DNA of 20,348 nucleotides from positions 1-20,348 of IMG/VR virus record IMGVR_UViG_3300021091_000515; one strand, written 5' to 3'. Both the position numbers and the translations under genes were made by a program. Origin of the DNA: a virus. Below, piece after piece: positions 6,175 through 14,038 of the stretch (positions are counted from its first letter, which is position 1; every line of letters starts with the position of its first letter). The notes under the pieces were generated by a model. That model searched no databases, was not told the origin of the DNA, and saw nothing but the letters and a program-made list of their open reading frames with translations.

Positions 6175-6188
6175 CTTATATTTATAAG
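6175..6188 (+). promoter_or_regulatory. Intergenic inverted repeat containing ATATTTATAA, candidate promoter element
   Basis: CTTATA-TT-TATAAG is a perfect inverted repeat 20 bases before the neck-protein ATG and after the capsid terminator. It contains ATATTTATAA, which recurs exactly or nearly in other gaps of the window (3073, 11047, 14697, 15517, 18395). Because the preceding unit is terminated, a new start of transcription is expected hereabouts. The motif is the reverse complement of a T4-late-like TATAAAT, so its orientation is unclear. AT-richness makes chance matches possible. Confidence 0.35.
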
Positions 6189-6207
6189 TAAATATAATTC
6201 GAATAAT

Positions 6208-7404
6208 ATGTCTTTAAATTTAAAATGGGATGGATTCCCAGCTGCTATATCCGGTTCAACTCCATTTGGAATATATGATACCGATGCTCACTTTATAATA
6301 GATGGGCCAAAAACTGCTGATTGGTGTGCAAAAAGATTAGGATATCCAATAGTAGATATTGAGCTTATAGATGTTCAATTTTATGCTTGTTTCGAAGAAG
6401 CAGTTTCAGAATATTCATCGCAAGTTAACCAATTTAACCTTAGAAACAACTTAGATATCCTAAAAGGACAACCCAAAGAATCAGCAGGTGGTATAGGGAA
6501 TTATTCTCAAACATTGGTAGAAGGTTCATTTTTACCGACAGCGGTCCGTATGTCTCAACAATATGGCACATTAGCAGGAGTTGGTGGTAATACTGAAATA
6601 AAAAGAGGGTATATAGAAACAACAGAATCTGTCCAGCGATATAATTTAATGACTGAGGCTTATGATTTGAGTACATCTGCATCCTTTGCAACCACATACG
6701 TTAGTGGTTCTACAATTGATGTAATGAGGGTTTACTATGAAGCAACTCCAGCTATTCAAAGATTTTTTGACCCATATTCAGTAGGTGGTCAAGGTACATT
6801 AAACCTTATGGATGAAATGGGGTTTGGTCAATATTCACCCGCAGCACAATTTTTATTGATGCCTATATATGAAGATATATTAAGAATGCAATCTATTGAA
6901 TTTAATGACCAAATTCGCAAATCACAATATACGTTTAATATAGTTGATAATAAATTAGAAATATTCCCAATACCAACAAATAGAACACCTGAAAGGATAT
7001 ATTTTGATTATATAAGTAGAGATGAATTTGAAGAAGATTCACAAATAATTCAATCAGATGCACTTTCAGATTATTCGGATATACCATATGATTTTATTCT
7101 ATACTCAAAAATAAATGATGTTGGTAAACAATGGATTAGAAAATATACGCTTGCACTTTCAAAAGAATTGTTAGGTGCTATTAGAGAAAAATACTCATCA
7201 GTTCCAATTCCAGATGGTGAAATATCTTTGGATGGAGCAGCATTGAGAGCTGAGGCACAGGTGGAAAAGGATGCTCTTATAACACAATTAAGAGAAAATT
7301 TAGAGGAATTAAGTAGAAAAAATGTGATGGAAAATAAAAAGAATGAGGCAGACCATCATCAGGATATGTTAAGAAAAGTACCTTTAAAAATATATGTAGG
7401 ATAA
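6208..7404 (+). CDS. 13: Neck protein, T4 gp13-like
   Basis: A 398-residue protein resembling gp13 neck/head-completion proteins of T4-like phages. The most telling segment is CAKRLGYPIVDIELIDVQFY, followed by ACFEEAVSEYSSQVNQ (about 40-75), matching the family's LG-x-P-V-x-(I/V)-E-(L/V)-x-D-x-Q-(I/L)..AhxxY motif. A central part (about 195-260) has QFLLMPIYEDILRM and YTFNIVDNKLEIFP, the family's helical plus beta pattern before the C-terminus. The C-terminal tail (about 345-390) is a charged coiled coil. It is longer than T4 gp13 (309). It opens the gp13-gp14-gp15 series, spaced by one and seven bases, which reinforces the call: gp13 and gp14 seal the portal vertex after packaging and prepare it for the tail. 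Confidence 0.68.
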   Translation: MSLNLKWDGFPAAISGSTPFGIYDTDAHFIIDGPKTADWCAKRLGYPIVDIELIDVQFYACFEEAVSEYSSQVNQFNLRNNLDILKGQPKESAGGIGNYSQTLVEGSFLPTAVRMSQQYGTLAGVGGNTEIKRGYIETTESVQRYNLMTEAYDLSTSASFATTYVSGSTIDVMRVYYEATPAIQRFFDPYSVGGQGTLNLMDEMGFGQYSPAAQFLLMPIYEDILRMQSIEFNDQIRKSQYTFNIVDNKLEIFPIPTNRTPERIYFDYISRDEFEEDSQIIQSDALSDYSDIPYDFILYSKINDVGKQWIRKYTLALSKELLGAIREKYSSVPIPDGEISLDGAALRAEAQVEKDALITQLRENLEELSRKNVMENKKNEADHHQDMLRKVPLKIYVG

Positions 7405-7405
7405 T

Positions 7406-7882
7406 ATGCCAAAGTTCTTATCAGATAGAGATATAGCATTTTTTAGAGGAGTAGCTAGAGAATTAGTAGATGTAGTAATAGAAAACGTTTGCGTTTTATT
7501 TAAAATTGATTTAAGAGAAACCAAAGTTAATATTTACGGAGAATCTATGAATAAGTCTTGGCATCCTGGTGTTGAATTGTATGTATTGATTGATAAAGAA
7601 ACCGAATCTTCTGTATATGAAGGATTTGGTTCAGATACTCAACAAAATATTGTATTCAAATTCGATCGAGAAATGTGTGAAGAAAAAAATACATATCCAG
7701 AAATAGGTGATATTATTTATTTTAATGATGGATATTTTGAAATAGATAACACAAATGAAGTTCAGTTTGTTGGTGGTTTACCAGGTCAAACTATTTTTGG
7801 AAATGATAAAAATTGGAGTATTGTTTGTTCAACATTTATGGTTTCCAAATCAAATCTTAATATAGAACACAGAGTAAAATAA
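7406..7882 (+). CDS. 14: Neck protein, T4 gp14-like (short form)
   Basis: A 158-residue protein. Recognisable gp14-like features are an N-terminal helix, a central beta-rich part with ESMNKSWHPGVELYVLID, and FKFDREMCEEKNTYPEIGDI followed by IYFNDGYFEIDNTNEVQFVG (about 90-125). The PEIGDIIYF..GYFEI element matches the gp14-type motif (P-x-x-G-D-L-I-Y-x-P..x-x-F-E-I) in environmental T4-like phages. It is clearly shorter than T4 gp14 (256), so some peripheral regions are missing. It lies between the gp13-like and gp15-like genes, the T4 order. It probably forms part of the head-to-tail neck ring with gp13. Confidence 0.68.
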   Translation: MPKFLSDRDIAFFRGVARELVDVVIENVCVLFKIDLRETKVNIYGESMNKSWHPGVELYVLIDKETESSVYEGFGSDTQQNIVFKFDREMCEEKNTYPEIGDIIYFNDGYFEIDNTNEVQFVGGLPGQTIFGNDKNWSIVCSTFMVSKSNLNIEHRVK

Positions 7883-7889
7883 TAAATAA

Positions 7890-9005
7890 ATGTCAGTAAA
7901 CCCAATAAGACCTGGCAATAATAGGGCCAACGAAATAAAATCTACAAAAGGAGACCTAAAAAGAAGTGTAACTCTTTTTGATATAGATTATGCTATGATG
8001 TCTTATTTGGAAGATACTGTTCTTCCAACTTTAAAAGATGCAAATGGTGTAGGAGTTAGAATACCTGTAATTTATGGTAATTCAGAAAGATGGAATGGAG
8101 CAAGAAGGCAAGGAGTTTATAGAGATAGTAAAGGTAAAGTTCAATTACCAATAATGATGTTAAGAAGAACATCCATTGCAAAGGATGAAACTATGCCAAT
8201 GCTAAATAGACACGTTTCATACCCATCTATTACAAAATATTCAAAAGATAATCGATACGATAGATTCACAGCATTAGGAGGCGCAGTTAAACCTAAAAAA
8301 GAAATTTTCAATATAACAATGCCCGATTACGTTGAAGTGAACTATGAGTGTATGTGTTGGACATCTTATACAGAACAACTTAATGAAGTAATTGAACATT
8401 TAAACTTTACATCATCATATTGGGGAGATAAAGAAAAATATAAATTTAGAACTTCAATTTCTGATTTTAATGTAATAAATGAAGTAGGTGAAGGAGCTGA
8501 AAGAATTAATAGAGTTGAGTTTTCTGTAAATGTAAAAGCTTACTTATTACCAGAAAAATTCGATGGAGAACTTACTACTAAAAAATCTATGTCAGTTAAA
8601 AGATTAGTTGTATCGGCAGAAGTTGATATGACAAGTGGAAGTAATAGATTAGAGGGATTCCTTACAACACCATCGCCATATTATGATAATAAAGACCTTA
8701 TTGATTTTTTATCATTAAATAATAGTATGGTTGAAGCTGGAGCAGAAACTACTATATTTTCAAATATTAAATTAATAAAAGCACCTGACCAATTAGCAGG
8801 AGTTATCACTGCTGGATTAAATGTTAGCGGTAACTCATACGATATAAAAGTTTATATAAATGGTGTTAGATATTATCAAAATACACATTTTACAGCTACC
8901 GTTAGTTCTAATAGTTTATCTTTAACTTTTAATATTGCAAATTTGGGATTTGTGGTTGATAGTAATGATGAAGTTTCTATAACAGGTAAATTTATTAATT
9001 TATAA
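7890..9005 (+). CDS. 15: Tail terminator/sheath-stabilising protein, T4 gp15-like, with extra C-terminal module
   Basis: A 371-residue protein. Residues about 28-222 match the T4 gp15 core: VTLFDIDYAMMSYLEDTVLP, then the basic-flanked V-R-I-P-V-I-Y-G-N-S-E-R-W (56-68; T4 has IRVPITYASKEHF), PMLNRHVSYPSI (103-114), MPDYVEVNYECMCWTSYTEQ and the final strand RVEFSVNVKAYLLPE. gp15 caps the tail tube and sheath and joins the tail to the neck. T4 gp15 is 272 residues; the excess lies after residue 225, a beta-rich extension ending in a small module (316-368, YDIKVYINGVRYYQNTHF to EVSITGKF) that reappears at the C-termini of the next two proteins. Its stop overlaps the next ATG (TAATG). Confidence 0.75.
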   Translation: MSVNPIRPGNNRANEIKSTKGDLKRSVTLFDIDYAMMSYLEDTVLPTLKDANGVGVRIPVIYGNSERWNGARRQGVYRDSKGKVQLPIMMLRRTSIAKDETMPMLNRHVSYPSITKYSKDNRYDRFTALGGAVKPKKEIFNITMPDYVEVNYECMCWTSYTEQLNEVIEHLNFTSSYWGDKEKYKFRTSISDFNVINEVGEGAERINRVEFSVNVKAYLLPEKFDGELTTKKSMSVKRLVVSAEVDMTSGSNRLEGFLTTPSPYYDNKDLIDFLSLNNSMVEAGAETTIFSNIKLIKAPDQLAGVITAGLNVSGNSYDIKVYINGVRYYQNTHFTATVSSNSLSLTFNIANLGFVVDSNDEVSITGKFINL

Positions 9006-9334
9006 TGAAAAGAACTCTTTTAGATATAACTCAAAAAATAAGTAGAAAGCTCAATAATGTTCAATTAATCCCAAAAGATTTAAATAATGAAATATATTGG
9101 ATATACGAAGCGAGGGGATGGAAATTTGTTGATTTATTAAGAGAAATAGAATATAGAACAACACAAGATAGATTAAGAGTTGTTGTTAATACTCAATTTA
9201 TATCAACAGAAGATTATATTATAGAACAAACAAGTGATGGTTTATCAATCAAATTTATAAAAAATAATTTTGAATTTGATTTAGATGATGATGATTATAT
9301 TGAAGTAACAGGTGATATAGAACAATATGCTTAA
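9005..9334 (+). CDS. Small tail-region protein with gp15-type C-terminal beta module
   Basis: A 109-residue protein, not a family I can name. Residues 1-50 are helical and basic then mixed (MKRTLLDITQKISRKLNNVQ). Residues about 55-107 look like the module at the end of the gp15-like protein: DRLRVVVNTQFISTEDY, then GLSIKFIKNNFEFDLDDDDY and IEVTGDI. The shared pattern is a beta hairpin, an aromatic/Tyr turn, a hydrophobic strand and an acidic loop leading to V-x-G. The ATG overlaps the preceding stop and its own end overlaps the next gene by eight bases, so all three are likely translationally coupled. A tail or baseplate-associated structural part is plausible; direct function is unknown. Confidence 0.65.
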   Translation: MKRTLLDITQKISRKLNNVQLIPKDLNNEIYWIYEARGWKFVDLLREIEYRTTQDRLRVVVNTQFISTEDYIIEQTSDGLSIKFIKNNFEFDLDDDDYIEVTGDIEQYA

Positions 9335-9815
9335 TAGATTTAATTCAAATGCTAAAAAATTAAAAAGGATTGTTTCAAAAATAAATCCTAATAATTTAAA
9401 TGATGAATTATACATCACAGGCAGCTTATTGAATATAGAACAACCAACTACGAATAAATTTAATTCAACAACAAAATCAAATCCTAATCCTATAAAATTA
9501 GTAAATAATAAAAATAGAATTGAATCATTTTATAATGAAATTTTACAATTTAGTGGAAGAATGGTATCTAAAGGTATAGATACATTTGATAATACTGGGT
9601 TTGGTACATTAACTATTTATAGTTCATCATTAGATTATGGAACAGAAGGAGCTTCACCGGAAAACTTTGAAATATTAGTATATGGATTACATTTGCCCGG
9701 TGAATATACAATTAAAGAGCAAAACGGAAATGTTATAATAACTTTATTAGATAATTATATAGATTACGATTCTGTAACAATAAATGATATTTATGTTATA
9801 GGTAAATTTAAATAA
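9327..9815 (+). CDS. Small tail-region protein with shared beta module
   Basis: A 162-residue protein with no recognised family. The N-terminal 60 residues are Asn-rich and basic (MLNRFNSNAKKLKRIVSKIN). A linker and beta strands follow. The C-terminus (about 112-162: ENFEILVYGLHLPGEYTIKE, NVIITLLDNY, then INDIYVIGKFK) fits the same module as the two preceding proteins. The gene overlaps its upstream neighbour by eight bases and is followed seven bases later by the LamG-type protein. It therefore sits at the join between tail-completion and adhesion genes, and could be an adaptor for fibres. That role is inference. Confidence 0.62.
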   Translation: MLNRFNSNAKKLKRIVSKINPNNLNDELYITGSLLNIEQPTTNKFNSTTKSNPNPIKLVNNKNRIESFYNEILQFSGRMVSKGIDTFDNTGFGTLTIYSSSLDYGTEGASPENFEILVYGLHLPGEYTIKEQNGNVIITLLDNYIDYDSVTINDIYVIGKFK

Positions 9816-9822
9816 AAAAAAA

Positions 9823-10560
9823 ATGGGAATACAAATTACAAACGGATTTACAATAGAAAAAAATAGTAGTGAATACACAAATACTGCTGCAATATATTAT
9901 GACCCAGGTAATACATCATCGTATCCTGGAACGGGAACAGTATTAACAAATATTGGAACAGATGGTAACGTCGCAGGGACCAGTGGTACATTGAGCGGTG
10001 TTGAATATGAAAGTGCAACGGCTCAAGGTGTCTTTAATTTCGATGGTGTTCTCGATAAAATTTCATTTAGTAGTTATAATTTTGGAAATACAATTACAAC
10101 AACAGCTTGGGTATATCCAAGAACCGAATTCAGCATAAATTGTTTGATGTCCAATTGCGGTGCCAACACTGCAACAAACGGATTCAAAATGGCTTGGAAT
10201 AATTGGAATACAACAAATCTGGCAATGACTTTTGAAGGGGGTAATGGTAGTTCGGGTGGAACTCAATCAACTGCAATAAATACAATTACTGAAAATCAAT
10301 GGCAACATATTGCATATGTTTTTGATAAAACAAATAGAACTATTAAGTTTTACAAAAATGGCACCGAAGTTGCAACTGCAAGTGGAGGAACACCGGTAGC
10401 TAATATAGGAACTAACCAAACTTGGTTTATTGGGTCAATTGGGGGTAGTTCATTTTTTATGGATGCCAATTTAGGTCAATTCAGAATTTACAAATCATTA
10501 AGAACTACATCTGAAATTTTAGATGAATATAATAATACAAAATCTAGATACGGATTATAA
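9823..10560 (+). CDS. LamG/concanavalin A-fold lectin-like virion protein
   Basis: A 245-residue protein, mostly one jelly-roll domain of the LamG/concanavalin A-like type (Laminin_G_3 kind), about residues 65-235. Seen features are an opening strand FNFDGVLDKISFSSYNF, TTTAWVYPR, the hallmark ENQWQHIAYVFDKTNRTIKF followed by YKNGTEVA, and the closing GQFRIYKSLRTTSEILDEYN. Residues 1-60 are a Gly/Thr-rich region that may be the virion attachment part. Such domains bind carbohydrates or proteins on cell surfaces and occur often in adhesins of phages and bacteria of the Bacteroidota. No catalytic glycosidase residues are evident. It starts the adhesion locus, and its stop overlaps the next start (TAATG). 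Confidence 0.82.
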   Translation: MGIQITNGFTIEKNSSEYTNTAAIYYDPGNTSSYPGTGTVLTNIGTDGNVAGTSGTLSGVEYESATAQGVFNFDGVLDKISFSSYNFGNTITTTAWVYPRTEFSINCLMSNCGANTATNGFKMAWNNWNTTNLAMTFEGGNGSSGGTQSTAINTITENQWQHIAYVFDKTNRTIKFYKNGTEVATASGGTPVANIGTNQTWFIGSIGGSSFFMDANLGQFRIYKSLRTTSEILDEYNNTKSRYGL

Positions 10561-10997
10561 TGGCAAACTTAATTAGATTAAAACAAATAGAAAGTGGTTC
10601 AGCATTGCAAGTATCAGCAGAAGTTGGTGCAGATTTCAGTGCTTCAGTAAATGATATTGTATCACAATCAATACAAACGACTTTTTCGGCATCAATAGTT
10701 CAGATTATTACTAATAATGTTGGAGCAGTTTTACCAGATGGAGTTATATCCTCATCAGCTCAATTAGATGGAACTACTTTTAGAAATATTACAATAGCAC
10801 CAATAAATTCAGATGGTTATTCACTTATAGTTAGTGGCGCTTTAGGAGTTGTTGATGCAACAAATTTATCAGAAGGTGGATTTGGAGATATGGATTCTAC
10901 TGTTCCAGGTCAGATTTCAGTCAACGGACAATTACCTTCAGACCCATCTACAAACAATACACCACTTGCAAATGTGATTGACCAAGGAGAATGGTAA
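10560..10997 (+). CDS. Short Ser-rich fibre-type protein
   Basis: A 145-residue protein with low Lys and high Ser/Thr/Ala/Asn. The N-terminus (MANLIRLKQIESGSALQV) is like a reduced version of the fibre N-termini further on. A middle motif PDGVISSSAQL resembles the VVSGSSQI element in two long fibre proteins of this window. The C-terminus, ending NVIDQGEW, echoes the DGG(S/T)F ends of two downstream fibres. It probably is a short fibre, spike or fibre-attachment subunit. It has no enzymatic motifs. The ATG overlaps the LamG gene's stop. After it comes a 95-base gap. Confidence 0.65.
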   Translation: MANLIRLKQIESGSALQVSAEVGADFSASVNDIVSQSIQTTFSASIVQIITNNVGAVLPDGVISSSAQLDGTTFRNITIAPINSDGYSLIVSGALGVVDATNLSEGGFGDMDSTVPGQISVNGQLPSDPSTNNTPLANVIDQGEW

Positions 10998-11092
10998 TTT
11001 TTTTTTTTATAATGCAAAAAAAACAATACGATTAGATATAAATTAAATATTTATTAGAGAATTCACAAATCAAATCAGAATAAAAACCAAAT
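10998..11092 (+). promoter_or_regulatory. Gap before the first long fibre gene; T-run and ATATTTATTA motif
   Basis: The stop is followed by a run of T's (about 11000-11009) without a clear stem, so no confident terminator can be called. ATATTTATTA at 11047-11056 is a near match (9/10) to the motif recurring in other gaps. The start context is A-rich (ccaaatATGG). A promoter here is possible but unproven. Confidence 0.25.
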
Positions 11093-13969
11093 ATGGCACA
11101 AATTATTAAACACAGACGTGGTAGTTTAGAAGCCCTATCGGCGGTAACATCATCCCTTCAGAAAGGTGAGATAGTAATCGCATCAGGCTCATCCAACTTA
11201 TCAGTATCTAATGGAGCATCGATTGTATTCGCAGTTCCAGAAAACGGACAGGTACAAGCGGTAAATAGAGTACTTAGAGGTACTGCCGCTCCATCCAACT
11301 TTGCTTCAGCAACTTATAATGGATTAGTAGATGGTGTTCCTTACTACGCAAGTGGTAGTTCTACCTTATTTTTACTTGGTTCAGATGGGAATGAAGCTAT
11401 AAACTTAGTTGGTAATATTCAACCCTTCTCCACTTCAGTAAATAGTAGATTAGGTACGATTGAGACATCACTTGGCGGTGGTGGTTCAATCGGAACAAGG
11501 GTTTCAGCATTAGAAGCAACTTCAGCATCATTAAATTCATTTACTCAATCATTTTCACAAAGTGTTGCAAGTGATTTGAGTTCGAGTAACGCTGCTACCG
11601 CAGCTAACCTATCTTCGTATAGTGCTTCAGCAGCATCTTCATTAGCAAATACAGATGCAAATATATCATCTTTATCAACATCAATTGATGGTAGAGTAGA
11701 TAAATTAGAAGCATCTCAATCAGCATTTGATAATGCAGTTATAGTAAGTGGACAAAATGTAACAATTAATGGTAATTTTGTTGTAAGTGGTACTACAACT
11801 ACTGTGGATTCAACAACCGTTAGTATCGGAGATAATATTATTTCTCTTAATGGTACTGGCGGTGCATATGGTGGTATTGAGGTAAAAGACCCAACGGCAC
11901 CAAATACGGTATCAGGTTCTTTATTGTGGGATACTGCACATGACCGATGGATTGCAGGCCCTAAAGGCGCTGAATCTAATATTTTATTAGCAGGTGGTGA
12001 TAATGTAGTTTCTGGTTCATCTCAAATCACAATTTCTTCTACTACTGGATTCTCTGATTTCTCTTCTTCATTAGCAGCTAAAGATGCACAATTATTCGCA
12101 TCTGCATCTGACCACGAAAGTAGAATTGATACAATAGAAGCTTCACTTGGTGGTGGCGGTTCAATAGGAAGTAGAGTATCTAATTTGGAAGTTCACTCTG
12201 GCTCTATAAATTCATTCACTCAATCATACTTCACCGATTCAGCATCATTCGATACAAGAATCGATAATGTAGTAAGTGATTTAAGTTCAGTATCAGGCGC
12301 ATTCGCAGTAAGTGTTTCAGCATCTAAAGCAGAATACACAGCATTTAGTGCAAGTGCAGCAAGTAATCTGAGTGCAGTTAGTGGAGCATTCGCTTCAACT
12401 GTTGCTAACTTAAATTCGACATTCGCAACTGATGCAGAATTAAGTACTGTTTCTGGTGCATTCGCTACAACAATATCAAACTTAGGTTCAACATTCGCAA
12501 CCGATGCAGAATTATCAGCAGTATCAGCAGCAGTAGCAGTTAGAGATGCAGGACAGGATACAGTAATAACAAATTTAAGTTCATCTGCAAACGCAAGATT
12601 AACTTCATTAGAAAATAAATCAGGTAGTTTAGCAACTACTGGTTCAAATACATTCATCGGAACTCAAACTATAAGTGGTTCATTAAATGTTAGTGGTTCA
12701 ACTAACTTTAACGGAGCCGTAGCAGTTAATGATGCTAATATGAACTTGACAAATAGTTCTTCATTGAACTTAACTTCAGGTTCTTCAATTTATGTTAGTG
12801 CAGAAGGTAGTATTAGTGGTTCTATCGCAGGTATTGGAAATGTAACAACATTTAGTTCATCAGTAAATAGTAGATTATTAACAAACGTAGATTCAGCAGC
12901 TGGAGCATTCGCAAGTGCAAGTGCACATAGTGCTAGTTTAGCATCTACAATCAATACTTTATCAACATCAGTTGATAGTAGATTAGATACAATCGAAACT
13001 TCACTTGGTGGAGGCGGTTCTATTGGTGCAAGAGTATCTTCATTAGAAGCAACTTCAGCATCGTTAAACGCATCCGCTTCTAACCACGAAGGTAGAATTG
13101 ATATCTTAGAAGCATCACAATCAGCATTTGATTCCGCTATTACTTTAAGTGGACAAAACGTAACTATTGCTGGTAATTTGACAGTAGCTGGTACACAAAC
13201 AATTGTAGACTCAACAACTGTTCAAATAGGTGATAATATTATCGAATTGAATGGTACGGGAGCACAAAATGGTGGTTTATTGGTTAAAGATGTAACCGCA
13301 CCAAACACTGTAAGTGGTTCATTACTTTGGGATTCAACAGGTGACTTCTGGAAAGCAGGAGCATTAAATTCAGAACATAGAATTTTAACTGTAAATGATG
13401 GCGTAGTAAGTGGTTCATCACAAATTACAATTTCATCAACAACAGGTTTCTCAACGTTTGATACCGCAATTTCAACTTCGTTTAGTGCAAGTAATGCTTC
13501 AATCGCAGCAAATTCAGCGAGTATAGCAAGTAGTTTAAATTCTGTTAGTGGAGCATTTGCAACATCAGTTTCAGCAAGTAATGCATCAATAACATCACTA
13601 TCTTCATCAGTAGCAACTTCATTTAGTGGAAGTTCAGCTAGTGTTACCGCATTAAGTAGTTCAGTAGCAACTTCATTTAGTGCAAGTGAAGCTAGTGTAA
13701 CTTCACTAAGTACTTCAGTAGATAGCAGATTAGATGTATTAGAGGGTAATGTAGGACAGGCGTTAAACACAAATAGTAATGTAACATTTAATAGTGTAAC
13801 TGCATCTGTTAACTTAGGCTCAGCAGCAGGAAACACAAAGAGAATAGCATTTAGAAATACAAATGGTAATTTAGATTTAGTACCAACAGCATCGGTATCG
13901 GGTGATTTATTACAATGGAACGGAAGTGACTTTGTAATGAGTAATACAATCGATGGTGGTTCATTCTAA
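11093..13969 (+). CDS. Long repetitive tail fibre protein 1 (958 aa)
   Basis: A 958-residue Ser/Ala/Thr-rich fibre. Residues 1-70 form an RRG-type N-terminal domain (IIKHRRGSLEALSAV then LQKGEIVIASG), the probable virion-anchoring part shared by the fibre family here. Then alternating coiled-coil-like segments and beta blocks follow. ETSLGGGGSIG-type units are at about 124, 348 and 636. A block of about 115 residues occurs twice, at about 214-330 and 682-795 (S-G-Q-N-V-T-I to SGSSQITISSTTGF). A TDAELSAVSAAVAVRDAGQD cassette lies near 470. The C-terminus repeats SVSGAFAxSVSAS units and ends IDGGSF. It has no S74 chaperone. It likely trimerises and contributes to host binding. Confidence 0.82.
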   Translation: MAQIIKHRRGSLEALSAVTSSLQKGEIVIASGSSNLSVSNGASIVFAVPENGQVQAVNRVLRGTAAPSNFASATYNGLVDGVPYYASGSSTLFLLGSDGNEAINLVGNIQPFSTSVNSRLGTIETSLGGGGSIGTRVSALEATSASLNSFTQSFSQSVASDLSSSNAATAANLSSYSASAASSLANTDANISSLSTSIDGRVDKLEASQSAFDNAVIVSGQNVTINGNFVVSGTTTTVDSTTVSIGDNIISLNGTGGAYGGIEVKDPTAPNTVSGSLLWDTAHDRWIAGPKGAESNILLAGGDNVVSGSSQITISSTTGFSDFSSSLAAKDAQLFASASDHESRIDTIEASLGGGGSIGSRVSNLEVHSGSINSFTQSYFTDSASFDTRIDNVVSDLSSVSGAFAVSVSASKAEYTAFSASAASNLSAVSGAFASTVANLNSTFATDAELSTVSGAFATTISNLGSTFATDAELSAVSAAVAVRDAGQDTVITNLSSSANARLTSLENKSGSLATTGSNTFIGTQTISGSLNVSGSTNFNGAVAVNDANMNLTNSSSLNLTSGSSIYVSAEGSISGSIAGIGNVTTFSSSVNSRLLTNVDSAAGAFASASAHSASLASTINTLSTSVDSRLDTIETSLGGGGSIGARVSSLEATSASLNASASNHEGRIDILEASQSAFDSAITLSGQNVTIAGNLTVAGTQTIVDSTTVQIGDNIIELNGTGAQNGGLLVKDVTAPNTVSGSLLWDSTGDFWKAGALNSEHRILTVNDGVVSGSSQITISSTTGFSTFDTAISTSFSASNASIAANSASIASSLNSVSGAFATSVSASNASITSLSSSVATSFSGSSASVTALSSSVATSFSASEASVTSLSTSVDSRLDVLEGNVGQALNTNSNVTFNSVTASVNLGSAAGNTKRIAFRNTNGNLDLVPTASVSGDLLQWNGSDFVMSNTIDGGSF
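12491..12562 (+). repeat. Fibre cassette copy 1 (TDAELSAVSAAVAVRDAGQD type)
   Basis: A stretch of about 70 bases encoding the ATDAELSAVS...VRDAGQDT cassette. Closely similar copies occur in two other fibre genes at 17651-17722, 19250-19320, 19717-19786 and 19957-20026. A partial copy (ATDAELSTVSGAF) lies just upstream, near 12425-12465. The shared sequence could be a recombination point between fibre genes. Confidence 0.8.
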
Positions 13970-13976
13970 AAAATAT

Positions 13977-14008
13977 AACCCTCCTCTCCGAAAGGGGGAG
14001 GGTTTTTT
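13977..14008 (+). terminator. Rho-independent terminator after fibre 1
   Basis: AACCCTCC (13977-13984) pairs with GGAGGGTT (13997-14004). The apical part can extend to CC-GAAA-GG, a GAAA tetraloop, and the T tract runs to 14008. This is one of the few GC-rich stretches in the window. It ends the transcript containing the first long fibre, 8 bases after the stop. Confidence 0.92.
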
Positions 14009-14038
14009 AAATTTCTAAATTCTATAATAAAATAAAAA

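Noticed and set aside
10998-11010. T-run after the 145-residue gene as a terminator
   Set aside because: No stem precedes the T's, so a rho-independent terminator is not supported.
12220-13836. Minus-strand frames of 145 and 204 residues opposite fibre 1
   Set aside because: Low-complexity fibre codons (GCA, TCA, AGT) leave the opposite strand free of stops. The products are Ala/Leu/Asn-rich without motifs, and no antisense gene is otherwise supported.
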